Shown piece by piece: positions 1-8,160 of a stretch of DNA of 64,000 bases. Source of the DNA: Polaromonas glacialis (lineage in GTDB: Bacteria; Pseudomonadota; Gammaproteobacteria; Burkholderiales; Burkholderiaceae_C); assembly GCF_000709345.1 (NCBI RefSeq), contig NZ_KL448323.1, positions 3,224,951-3,288,950 of the forward strand, in the 5' to 3' direction. How positions within the stretch are numbered: the first letter of the stretch is position 1; every line of letters begins with the position of its first letter. Below the pieces are notes generated by a model that saw only the letters and a program-made list of their open reading frames with translations, did not search any database and was not told the origin of the DNA. The translations under genes and the position numbers were made by a program.

Positions 1-231
1 ATGCCGGCGAAAGCCCCGCAAGCGCAAGACCCCATGGTGGGCAAGCAGCCCGACCTGAAGGACGGCTCGGCCCAGGACAAGCTGGAATTGCCGAGCGACC
101 GGGACCAGGCGCAGGACATGACCGCCGATCAGCCCGACCCCCGGATCGAGCAGGCAGCCAAGGACGTCAAGGACGGCAAAAAGGACACGAGCAAGGCGAC
201 CGAAACGGATCAGACCTACAGGAAGCTTTGA
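1..231 (+). CDS. Small hydrophilic protein, possibly 5'-truncated
   Basis: This 76-residue reading frame starts with ATG at the first base of the window, so the real start could lie upstream. It is strongly charged, rich in Asp, Lys, Gln and Pro, with no membrane segment or signal peptide. The composition looks like a short disordered or stress-type protein. I do not recognise a domain. It ends at a TGA and is followed 11 bases later by a copy of the interspersed repeat. Confidence 0.5.
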   Translation: MPAKAPQAQDPMVGKQPDLKDGSAQDKLELPSDRDQAQDMTADQPDPRIEQAAKDVKDGKKDTSKATETDQTYRKL

Positions 232-242
232 GCGGTCACGGT

Positions 243-308
243 TTTTCAGCCAAATACGGCTTTTGCGCACGACCGGCATGCATAGTAAGCTATTTATCTC
301 ATAGCATT
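243..308 (+). repeat. Interspersed ~65-bp repeat, copy 1
   Basis: The copy carries TTTTCAGC, then TTTTGCGCA, then GCTAT-N7-ATAGC, which can fold as a short hairpin (289..305). It lies between the first gene and the flavin reductase. The same ordered blocks recur about 15 times in the window. Confidence 0.8.
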
Positions 309-403
309 TAACGCCAAATGAACGCCGGCTCCGTCCTGCGCAGGCGAGCGGCGCAAGCCCCGAAGCCGGCGCGTGCCGGTGGCTTCAGTTAAATTAGCGC
401 CCT

Positions 404-922
404 ATGTTGCCCCTATCTCCCCCTCGCCAGGCGAGCAGCCCGAGCTTTTCGCCCCGGGAATTCCGCGCCTCCCTGGCGATGTTCGCCACCGGCGTGACCA
501 TCGTCACGGCACGCACGCCGGCCGGGGTGCTGGTCGGCCTGACGGCCAATTCCTTCAACTCGGTATCGCTCAATCCGCCGCTGGTGCTCTGGAGCCTGTC
601 GCAAGGCGCCAGCTCGATGGCCGCGCTGAGCACCGGTTCGCACTACGCCATCAACATCCTGTCGGCCGATCAGAAGGAACTGGCCGAGCGCTTTGCCAGC
701 CGGCGCGAGGACCGCTGGCTGGACGTGGCATTCAGCGAAGGCGCCAGCGGCGCGCCGCTGCTGGATGGCGCAGCCGCGACGTTCGAATGCTTCAACCGCA
801 GCCGCTACGAGGAAGGCGACCACGTGATCTTCGTCGGCGAGGTCGAGCGCTGCAGCCACCAGGCCGGCGCCGCGCCGCTGCTGTACCACGGCGGCAGGTT
901 CTACACCGAGCATCCGCTGTAA
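404..922 (+). CDS. Flavin reductase family protein (FMN-binding split barrel)
   Basis: The 172-residue protein matches the flavin reductase-like domain over almost its whole length. It has the family's N-terminal pattern FREFRxSLAxFATGVTIVTA (here FSPREFRASLAMFATG), then LTANSFNSVSLNPPLVLWSL and a GDHVIFVGEVE segment near the C-terminus. Such proteins bind FMN or FAD and use NAD(P)H to supply reduced flavin to a partner monooxygenase. No monooxygenase is adjacent, so the partner is unknown. The protein is cytosolic by sequence. The ATG at 404 gives about 20 extra residues before the domain. A nearby EamA transporter follows on the same strand after 84 bases. Confidence 0.9.
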   Translation: MLPLSPPRQASSPSFSPREFRASLAMFATGVTIVTARTPAGVLVGLTANSFNSVSLNPPLVLWSLSQGASSMAALSTGSHYAINILSADQKELAERFASRREDRWLDVAFSEGASGAPLLDGAAATFECFNRSRYEEGDHVIFVGEVERCSHQAGAAPLLYHGGRFYTEHPL

Positions 923-1006
923 GCCGGCGTCACGCCCTTTCGGCCGGCCTGGCCGGCGGGCGGCGGTCGCCCGCGTCCCTGCGTTTTCCCATGCCACGGA
1001 TTCTTC

Positions 1007-1909
1007 ATGATTGAACGAAAAACCCATCTCGACACGCTGGCGGTGACCATGCTGCTCGGCTGCTGCCTGTTCTGGGGGTTGCAGCAGGTCCTGATCAAGG
1101 CCACGCTGGCCGAGATACCGCCGATGTTCCAGGCGTCGCTGCGCCTGGCGGGCGCGACGGCGCTGCTCTGGGGGTGGTGCGCCTGGCGCCAAATTCCCCT
1201 GTTCAGCCGCGACGGCTCGCTGGCGGCCGGGCTGCTGGCGGGCGCGCTGTTCGGCGCTGAATTTGCCTGCATCTACCTGGGCCTGCAATACACCACGGCG
1301 TCGCGGCTGACGGTGTTTTTGTACACCTCGCCGTTCTGGGTCGCGCTGCTGGTGCCGTTCTGGGCGCGCTCGGAAAGGCTGCGCGGCCTGCAGTGGGCCG
1401 GGCTGCTGTGCGCCTTCGTGGCGGTGGTGTTCGCGCTGCGCGAAGGCTTGTCCGGCGGCACGGCATCGACTGTTCGCGGCGACCTGCTGGCGCTGGCGGC
1501 CGGCATGCTATGGGGCCTGACGACGGTGGTGATCCGGGCGTCGAAGCTGGTGACCATTGCGGCGGAAAAGCTGCTGTTCTACCAGCTGGCCGTCAGCGCA
1601 GCAGCCTTCCCGGCGCTGTCGCTCGGGCTGGGCGAAGCCTGGAACTGGCACTTCAGCGCGTTTGGCCTGGCGTCGCTCGGCGTGCAGACGGTGATTGGCG
1701 CCTTTGCCAGCTACCTGGCGTGGATGTGGATGCTGGGCCGCTACCCGGCCACGCAGATTTCAACCTTTGTGTTCTTCACGCCGCTGTTCGCGCTGCTGTT
1801 CGGCGCCCTGTGGCTGGGCGAGGCGGTCACGCCCGGCCTGCTGGCTGCGCTGGCCACGGTGGCGGCAGGCATCATGCTGGTCAACCGCAGGCCGCGCGCC
1901 GCCGCCTGA
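1007..1909 (+). CDS. EamA/DMT-family transporter
   Basis: A 300-residue hydrophobic protein with about ten predicted transmembrane segments arranged as two repeats of the EamA (DUF6) domain. Each half begins with a small-residue helix (for example LLGCCLFWGLQQVLIK and LLALAAGMLWGLTTVVI). DMT exporters of this type move amino acids or other small metabolites across the inner membrane; the substrate cannot be read from the sequence. The length is typical. It follows the flavin reductase on the same strand and converges with the hybrid kinase, with 63 bases between the stop codons. Confidence 0.9.
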   Translation: MIERKTHLDTLAVTMLLGCCLFWGLQQVLIKATLAEIPPMFQASLRLAGATALLWGWCAWRQIPLFSRDGSLAAGLLAGALFGAEFACIYLGLQYTTASRLTVFLYTSPFWVALLVPFWARSERLRGLQWAGLLCAFVAVVFALREGLSGGTASTVRGDLLALAAGMLWGLTTVVIRASKLVTIAAEKLLFYQLAVSAAAFPALSLGLGEAWNWHFSAFGLASLGVQTVIGAFASYLAWMWMLGRYPATQISTFVFFTPLFALLFGALWLGEAVTPGLLAALATVAAGIMLVNRRPRAAA

Positions 1910-1972
1910 GCGGTTCGAAGCCCGGACGCGAAGCCCGCAGGCAAGGCCGTGTCATGCCAGCGCGATGACCGG

Positions 1973-4378
1973 CTACGCCTGGCGCCTGGCCTGCTCGGCC
2001 ACTTGCGCCAGCCAGGCCTCCAGCTGGCTTGAGTCGATGGGCTTGGCAAAGTGAAAGTTGAAGCCTGCTGCAAAGGCGGCCTGCTTGTCCTTGGGCTGGC
2101 TGTAGCCGGTCACCGCCGCCATGACCGCCGTCTGCACGCCCGGAATCAGGCGCAGCTGGCGCGCCAGCGTGTAGCCATCCATGTCGGGCAGGCCGATGTC
2201 AAGCAGGCACAGCTGCGGCAACACCCGGCGCGCGCATTCGATTGCATCAAGGGGATGGAACTGCACGAACACCTCATGCCCGAGCAGTTCGATGAACATT
2301 CCCAGCAGGCGCGCCGCATCGACGTTGTCATCGACCACCAGGACACGCAGCGAATTGCCTGCGGGGCGGGAATCCGCATCGCTCGCCTCGATGCGGCGCT
2401 GCGCGTCGTCCTGCTTCAGGCGCGGCAGGACCACCGTCACTTCGCTGCCCATGCCCATTCCGGCGCTTTGCACCTTGACGGTTCCGCCATGCAGCTGCAC
2501 CAGGCTGCGGACCAGCGCCAGGCCGATGCCCAGCCCGCCCTGGGAGCGGTCGGAGCTTCTTTCGCCCTGGGTGAACAGCTCGAAGGCGACGTCCAGCAGT
2601 TCGCTGGACATGCCGATGCCGTTGTCGCGCACGCGCAGCGTCAGGTGGCCATCGTCCGCCAGCATCCGCAGGTCGATGCGGCCGCCATTGGGCGTGTAGC
2701 GGATGGCGTTGCCAAGCACATTGACCAGCACCTGGACCAGCCGCAGCCTGTCGCCCATCACCTGGGTGCGTTCGGGCGACAGCTGGATGTCCAGGTGGTG
2801 CGCCTTGGCCTCCAGCAGCGGACGAATCTGCTCCAGCGCCTCGGTGGCGATGGTTTTCAGGTCCACTGGCTGCCGGTCCAGCGTCACCTGGCCGCGGGTG
2901 ACGCGGGACACGTCGAGCAGGTCGTCGATCAGGCGGGTCATGTGCCGGGCCTGGCGCGAAATCACTTCGCTCAGCTGCAACACCCCGGCGTCATCCAGCG
3001 TGCCCCTGGACAGCAGGTCGGCGGCGGTGGCGATCGGCGCCAGCGGGTTCCTGAGCTCATGGGCCAGCATGGCCAGGAACTCGTCCTTGAGCCGGTCCGC
3101 GTGCTGCAGGCCCTGCTGCGCCAGCTTCTGCTCATGAATCTCGGTGCAGGTCCCGATCCAGCGAACGATCACGCCCTGCGCGTCGCGCACCGGCCGGGCA
3201 CGGCCCAACACCCAGCGGTATTGGCCGGAGTGGTGGCGCAGCCGGTGTTCGATCTCGTAGCACTCGCCGGTGTCCAGGCAGTGGTGCCATTTTTTCAGCA
3301 CCATCTCCCGGTCCTCGGGATGAAACAGCGCCGTCCACGCCTTGCCGTCGATGGCGCCCTGCGCAACGCCGGTGTAGTCATACCACTGCTGGTTGCAGTA
3401 GTCCAGCAAGCCGTCAGGCGTCGTGCCCCAGACGATCTGCGGTATGGCATTGGCGATCGTGTGGTACTTGAGGACGGTTTTGCGCAACTTGGCGTCGGCG
3501 CGGGCATGCTCGGTGACGTCATTGCCCTCGATGAAAACGCCGCTGACGGCACCGTCGGGTCCGGTGATGGGCTGAAAAATGAAATCGACGAAGCGCTGCT
3601 CCGGCCGGCCCCTGGCATGCTGCGAAAAAATCACCGGCATCCGGGTGCCGATGAAGGGCTTGCCGCTGGCATAAACCTCATCGAGCAGCGCGCCGTAGTC
3701 CTGGCCCTCGACTTTTCGGCCAATGTCCAGAAAGGTCTTGCCGACCACCTCGTCGCGTCCGACCAGCCGCAGGTAAGCGCTGTTGGCCAGTTCGTACACA
3801 TGGCCAGGCTCGCGCACCACCGCCATGAAGCTGGGGGCCTGTTCAAACAGGCTGTAGAGCCACTGGGTTTCGGTCCGGCAGGTTTTTTCCGCCAGCACCC
3901 TGGTGGTGGTTTGCGCCAGCGCGCAGTACAGCCCGGCCACCGTGCCGTCAGGACCATCGACAGGCGCACACGAAAAGCTGCACCAGGCCTGCCCGTTGAC
4001 GCCATCGCGGCGCAGCAGAAAAGGCGCGGCCCCCAGAGGGACAGACTCCCCGGCCAGGGTCTGGCTGACCAGCGGCTCGATGTCGGGGCGCACTTCGGGC
4101 CACACCTCGTACAGGGGCTGGCCCAACGCCGCCGGATGCCGTTGTCCCAGGATGTTCAGGCAGGCGTCGTTGTACAGCAGGCGCAGCTCAGGCCCCCAGG
4201 CCACGAACACCGGCGTTCTGGAACGCAGCATGAGTCCGGCAACGGTCTGGAGCGCTTGCGGCCAGTCTTGCGGGTGACCCAGCCGCGAACTGGTCCAGTC
4301 ATGGCTGCGCATCAAAGCGCCCGCCGTGCCGCCGTCCCTCAAAAAGCCGGGGGATGCTTTTGATGATTCTTGAGCCAA
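1973..4378 (-). CDS. Soluble hybrid sensor histidine kinase/response regulator with PAS domains
   Basis: The 801-residue protein has no membrane helix, so it should sense a cytosolic signal. In order: an N-terminal PAS-like region (about 30-160), a second PAS (about 175-290), a third PAS with PAC motif (about 305-425), a HisKA dimerisation domain with phospho-acceptor His440 in AHELRNP, a HATPase with the G-rich GLGIGLALV box, and a C-terminal receiver with VVDDN and phospho-acceptor Asp727 in LLDIGLPDMDG. The receiver on the same chain implies an internal relay and perhaps a separate phosphotransfer partner, not visible here. The neighbours do not indicate a target. The ATG at 4378 gives a complete first PAS region. 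Confidence 0.92.
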   Translation of the reverse strand: MAQESSKASPGFLRDGGTAGALMRSHDWTSSRLGHPQDWPQALQTVAGLMLRSRTPVFVAWGPELRLLYNDACLNILGQRHPAALGQPLYEVWPEVRPDIEPLVSQTLAGESVPLGAAPFLLRRDGVNGQAWCSFSCAPVDGPDGTVAGLYCALAQTTTRVLAEKTCRTETQWLYSLFEQAPSFMAVVREPGHVYELANSAYLRLVGRDEVVGKTFLDIGRKVEGQDYGALLDEVYASGKPFIGTRMPVIFSQHARGRPEQRFVDFIFQPITGPDGAVSGVFIEGNDVTEHARADAKLRKTVLKYHTIANAIPQIVWGTTPDGLLDYCNQQWYDYTGVAQGAIDGKAWTALFHPEDREMVLKKWHHCLDTGECYEIEHRLRHHSGQYRWVLGRARPVRDAQGVIVRWIGTCTEIHEQKLAQQGLQHADRLKDEFLAMLAHELRNPLAPIATAADLLSRGTLDDAGVLQLSEVISRQARHMTRLIDDLLDVSRVTRGQVTLDRQPVDLKTIATEALEQIRPLLEAKAHHLDIQLSPERTQVMGDRLRLVQVLVNVLGNAIRYTPNGGRIDLRMLADDGHLTLRVRDNGIGMSSELLDVAFELFTQGERSSDRSQGGLGIGLALVRSLVQLHGGTVKVQSAGMGMGSEVTVVLPRLKQDDAQRRIEASDADSRPAGNSLRVLVVDDNVDAARLLGMFIELLGHEVFVQFHPLDAIECARRVLPQLCLLDIGLPDMDGYTLARQLRLIPGVQTAVMAAVTGYSQPKDKQAAFAAGFNFHFAKPIDSSQLEAWLAQVAEQARRQA

Positions 4379-4740
4379 AATTTGATTTTTTTAACTAAGC
4401 CAATAAAATTACAAAAACGCATACTAATCGAACAAGGCGAAACCGGTCCGGTTTGCGCTGTTTCAGGTGCTTAACAAAGCAGCTTTTGCGACTTCCTGCA
4501 CATCCGGCAAGCCAGCGGTTCGGAAACCGCGAAACACCTGAACAATTCTCATTCCCGCGATTCTAAGGAGTCACGGCCGAGGTGTCGTGACGCTGGCGGC
4601 GGGGGCGCTTCAGTGCTCTCCCACATCAGACGGTCCGCCGTCTGACAGCCAGCAGAAAAAAAGCGGGTTATCTTGGCTTTCATGGCTTCCTTGCGCATTC
4701 ACACCACGGGTACGGCATGCGGGGCTGAAAGGCAGACGCC
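4379..4740. other. Divergent intergenic region with hairpins, no gene seen
   Basis: This 362-base gap separates the divergently transcribed hybrid kinase and phosphatase. Its kinase-proximal part is A+T-rich. It contains a perfect 8-bp stem TCAGACGG-TCCG-CCGTCTGA at 4626..4645 and a small AAACCGG/CCGGTTT hairpin near 4440..4455. There is no T-tract after either, so they are not clear terminators. They could be operators or mRNA structures. I saw no convincing reading frame or RNA gene. Confidence 0.45.
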
Positions 4741-5511
4741 ATGACGCCCACGCTGCCGCAGATCCTGTGGGTGGTGCGCCACGGCCAGAGCGCCGGCAAC
4801 GTGGCGCGCGATGCGGCCGAGGCCAATGGCCTGCATGTCATCGACATTGCCACGCGCGACATCGACCTTCCGCTGTCCGCGCTGGGCCGGCGCCAGTCGC
4901 AAAGCCTGGGCCACTGGTTTGGCAGCCTGCCGCTGCAGGAGCGGCCCCAGGTGCTGCTGTGCTCGCCCTACGTCAGGGCGCGGGAGACGGCGCAACTGCT
5001 GCCGGAGAGCGGCGGCATCACGCAGGCCGTCAGGCTGCGCATGGACGAACGCCTGCGGGAAAAGGAATTCGGCATCCTGGACCGCCTGACGCACCTGGGC
5101 ATCACCCGGAAAAACCCCGAACTGAGCGAACAGCGCGGCCATGTCGGCAAGTTCTACTTTCGCCCCCCGGGCGGCGAGAGCTTGTGCGACGTGATCCTGC
5201 GGCTGCGCAGCCTGCTGGAAATGACGACACGCGAATATGCCGGCCAGCGCGTGCTGGTCGTGGCGCACCAGGTGACCGTGAACTGCATGCGCTACCTGAT
5301 CGAGCAGATGGACGAGGCCACCATTTTGGACATTGACCGGCTGGGCGACATTCCCAACTGCAGCGTGACGTCGTACCGGACCGTGGGCGACGACGACGGC
5401 AACGACCAGCCCCGCCATGTGGTCGACCTGGTGAATTTCCTGGCGCCGCTGCTGGCGGAAGGCACGCCGGTGAAGTCCGAGCCCGATGCACCGGTCGCGC
5501 CCAGCCCTTGA
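4741..5511 (+). CDS. Histidine phosphatase (phosphoglycerate-mutase-like) family protein
   Basis: A 256-residue protein with the branch-1 histidine phosphatase signature VVRHGQSAGN near residue 12 and the second catalytic His in VVAHQVTVN near residue 178. The family transfers phosphate through a phospho-His; members include phosphoglycerate mutases, fructose-bisphosphatases and small-molecule phosphatases. The substrate is not determinable. It is cytosolic. The C-terminal ~20 residues are charged and probably disordered. The start follows a GAAAGG-type ribosome site. It lies directly upstream of a decayed nnrD. Confidence 0.88.
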   Translation: MTPTLPQILWVVRHGQSAGNVARDAAEANGLHVIDIATRDIDLPLSALGRRQSQSLGHWFGSLPLQERPQVLLCSPYVRARETAQLLPESGGITQAVRLRMDERLREKEFGILDRLTHLGITRKNPELSEQRGHVGKFYFRPPGGESLCDVILRLRSLLEMTTREYAGQRVLVVAHQVTVNCMRYLIEQMDEATILDIDRLGDIPNCSVTSYRTVGDDDGNDQPRHVVDLVNFLAPLLAEGTPVKSEPDAPVAPSP

Positions 5512-5551
5512 GACCGGCCATGCAGACCCTCGACCGACTGGCACTGCGCGA

Positions 5552-6259
5552 CTGGCCGCCGGCGCGGGCAAGCTGACCATTGCCACCGCGCGAAGCGTCG
5601 CGCCCGGCCTGGCGCTCTTGATGCCCGAAGCGCGCGCCAACGGGCTGCCGGAAACCCCGGCGGGCGGCCTGCTGGCGTCAATCGTCAAGCAACTCGCGCC
5701 GTGCGCGGCGCGCTGTTCGGCCGTACTGGCCGGGCCTGCTGGACAGCGAGGGCAGCTGCGAATTTGTCGAACGCCTGCTGCGCCACCTGGCCGGCGTTCC
5801 GGTGATCCTCGATGTGCTGGCCATGGATGTGGTGCTGCGGGTACCGCGTTTTGACCAGCCGGTGCTGCTGACGCCGCATGCGGGCGAAATGGCGCACCTG
5901 AGCGGCCAGCGCAAGGACGACGTGAAGGCCGATGCGCCTGCGCTGGTGCGGGCCATGGCCGTGAAGCACAACGCGGTGGTGGCGCTGAAAGGCGCGACCA
6001 CCTTCATCATTGCGCCCGAAGGTGAAGCCTGGTGCCATGTGTCGGCCAATGCGGGCCTGGGCACCTCGGGCTCGGGCGACGTGCTGGCGGGCCTCATGAC
6101 CGGCCTGGCGGCGCGCGGCGCGCCCCTGGTGCAGGCGGCGGCCTGGGGGTTTTCCTGCATGCGCTGGCGGGGCAGCGGCTGGCCGAACGCCATGGCCGGC
6201 AGGGCTTTCTGGCCCGGGAAATCCTGAAGGAAATCCCGTCGGTGATGCGCGACCTTTGA
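5552..6259 (+). pseudogene. nnrD: Decayed ADP-dependent NAD(P)H-hydrate dehydratase
   Basis: Three reading-frame segments together resemble the carbohydrate-kinase-like dehydratase that repairs hydrated NAD(P)H. The first carries GAGKLTIATARSVAPG (about 5560), the second TPHAGEMAHLSG and NAGLGTSGSGDVLAGL (about 5870-6090), and the third FLHALAGQRLAERHG to the stop at 6259. The first break, near 5735, is best explained by loss of 5 bases of a GGCCT direct repeat, since restoring them gives GPGLLD. The second, near 6145, is one G short in a TGGGGG run. The usual first ~40 residues are absent. The missing N-terminus and 5-base deletion favour a true pseudogene over sequencing error. Confidence 0.8.
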
Positions 6260-6382
6260 CATTGACGCCACTGCAAACCTGAATGCGCCGGTTTGAAGAA
6301 GCGCGGGGTTTCGCTGCCATTTCGCGCACGCTGGCGCGCGATGCGTTTCAATACGGCTGACACCTATTTCCGGACCTTCGCC

Positions 6383-7441
6383 ATGCCGCTTCGCTCTGCC
6401 CTTCCCGCCCTTCTCGCCGCGCTGCTGTTCGGCGCCAGCACGCCGTTGGCCAAGCTGCTGGCCGGGAACATGCCGCCGCTGCTGCTGGCCGGCCTGCTTT
6501 ACCTGGGCAGCGGCTTCGGCCTGGGCGTGCTGCTGCTGGTGCGGCGCCTGCGCGAACGCCATGGCGGCCAGCCCGTGACCCGGCTGCACATTCCCCGCGC
6601 CGAGCGGCCCTGGCTGCTGGGCGCCATCGTGGCCGGCGGCATGCTGGCGCCTGCGCTGTTCATGCTCGGCCTGGCGCAAACCAGTGCCGCGTCCGCGTCG
6701 CTGCTGCTGAACCTGGAAGGCGTGCTGACGGCGGTCGTGGCCTGGCTGGCCTTCCGTGAAAACGCCGACCGCCGCGTCGTGCTGGGCATGGCGGCCATCG
6801 CGCTGGGCGGCGTGCTGCTGTCGTGGCAACCGGGTGGCGCCAGCTTCTCCCCCGGCGCCCTGCTGATTGCCGGCGCCTGCCTGGGCTGGGCCGTGGACAA
6901 CAACCTGACGCGCAGGGTGTCCGGCAACGATGCCCTGCTGGTGGCCTGTCTGAAAGGCTTGCTCGCCGGCGTGACCAACACCGCCATCGCGCTGTATGTC
7001 GGCGCTTCACTGCCGGGTGCAGCGCCACTGGGCTATGCCGGCTTGGTGGGTTTCCTGGGCTACGGGCTGAGCCTGAGCCTGTTCGTGGTGGCGCTCAGGA
7101 CGCTGGGAACCGCGCGCACTGGCGCCTACTTTTCGGTGGCGCCCTTGTTCGGTGTGATGATTTCGCTGGTCCTCTGGCCCGAGATGCCGGGCGGGCTGTT
7201 CTGGGCGGCGGCCGCGCTGATGGGGCTGGGCGTCTGGCTGCACCTGAGCGAGCGGCATGCGCATCCACACACGCACGAGGTGTTGCAGCACAGCCACCCG
7301 CACCGGCACGACGCGCACCACCAGCATGCGCATGACTTTGCATGGGATGGGACGTCGCCGCATGCGCATCCGCACCGGCATGCGCCGCTGGCGCACACGC
7401 ATGCGCATTACCCGGACATTCACCACCGGCATCCGCATTGA
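6383..7441 (+). CDS. EamA/DMT-family transporter with histidine-rich tail
   Basis: A 352-residue protein with about ten transmembrane helices in two EamA repeats, followed by a hydrophilic tail (from about residue 290) with 23 histidines in patterns such as HAHPHTHE and HSHPHRHD. The membrane part is typical of drug/metabolite exporters. The His tail should bind divalent metal (Ni, Co, Zn or Cu) and may face the cytosol or periplasm; whether metal is cargo or a regulator is unknown. I chose the ATG at 6383 (MPLRSALPALLAAL) because it starts at the first helix; the frame is open upstream to 6293 but that extension looks non-coding. Confidence 0.88.
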   Translation: MPLRSALPALLAALLFGASTPLAKLLAGNMPPLLLAGLLYLGSGFGLGVLLLVRRLRERHGGQPVTRLHIPRAERPWLLGAIVAGGMLAPALFMLGLAQTSAASASLLLNLEGVLTAVVAWLAFRENADRRVVLGMAAIALGGVLLSWQPGGASFSPGALLIAGACLGWAVDNNLTRRVSGNDALLVACLKGLLAGVTNTAIALYVGASLPGAAPLGYAGLVGFLGYGLSLSLFVVALRTLGTARTGAYFSVAPLFGVMISLVLWPEMPGGLFWAAAALMGLGVWLHLSERHAHPHTHEVLQHSHPHRHDAHHQHAHDFAWDGTSPHAHPHRHAPLAHTHAHYPDIHHRHPH

Positions 7442-7478
7442 CGTCATGAGGTGGCGCGCAGGACGCTGGCGGCCAGTC

Positions 7479-7883
7479 TTATTTCACGCCATGCCGGGCC
7501 TGCCACTTTTTCATGAAGGCAATTTCCTGCTTTTGCGCCTTGATGATGTCCCGGGCCATCTTGCGCAGTTCGGGGTCCTTGCCGTGCTTCAACTGGACCT
7601 CGGCCATATGCACCGCGCCCTGGTGGTGCGGAATCATGTGCGCCACGAAATCCTTGTCGGCATTGCCGGTGTAGGGACGGCTCATGTCCTTCATCATTTT
7701 TTCCTCGCCCTGCTGGAAGGCGCGGGTCGAGTCAGAAGCCTTGGCATCGGCGGCATGGTTCATGCCCGCGTGCTCCGCCGGCATGGAAGCGGCAGGCTGC
7801 GCCTGGACGGTGAAGGCTGCGGCGGAGAAGGCCAGGGCGCTGAGCGCGCAGGCCAGCGTTTGGGGAAGGCGGGAATTGTTCAT
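7479..7883 (-). CDS. Exported DUF305 protein (CopM-like)
   Basis: A 134-residue protein with an N-terminal signal peptide (about residues 1-25, cleavage near AQA) and a DUF305 four-helix domain. The conserved motif DFVAHMIPHHQGAVHMA near residue 75 carries the His residues, and Met-rich stretches MPAEHAGMNH and MMKDMSRP are typical of periplasmic copper-binding members such as CopM. The likely role is binding copper or another soft metal in the periplasm; this is inference from family. The start at 7883 is preceded by AGGAGA. It converges with the His-tailed transporter, 37 bases between stops. Confidence 0.88.
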   Translation of the reverse strand: MNNSRLPQTLACALSALAFSAAAFTVQAQPAASMPAEHAGMNHAADAKASDSTRAFQQGEEKMMKDMSRPYTGNADKDFVAHMIPHHQGAVHMAEVQLKHGKDPELRKMARDIIKAQKQEIAFMKKWQARHGVK

Positions 7884-8160
7884 GGGGAAATCTCCTGAAA
7901 GGTGAGTCAAATCGCTTCCATGCCGGTGCATGCTGCCGCCATCGTGAAGCTTCCCACCGGGGGAAGGTCAAGCGCCTTGACCCCATGAAAAACCGGGCTT
8001 TTGCAGGCGTGTCAATTCCTTACGCCTGAACAGGGGGTTTTTTGCTACCGTAAGGCCCGCCTTTGCCATGCAAACCCTGCTACCCCATCCCAACCCCCGT
8101 CCAGTGCGATTTCGCGGAATCAGCGAACCCTGCCTGCGCCGGACTGGCAGCCGGAACCCC

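Noticed and set aside
2051..4363. 770-codon open frame antisense to the hybrid kinase
   Set aside because: It is a shadow caused by high G+C at third codon positions; the kinase on the other strand has complete domains.
4440..4545. Imperfect TGTTTCAGGTG / CACCTGAACA inverted pair
   Set aside because: Arms differ by an inserted base and are 65 bases apart; not distinguishable from chance in this A+T/G+C mixed region.
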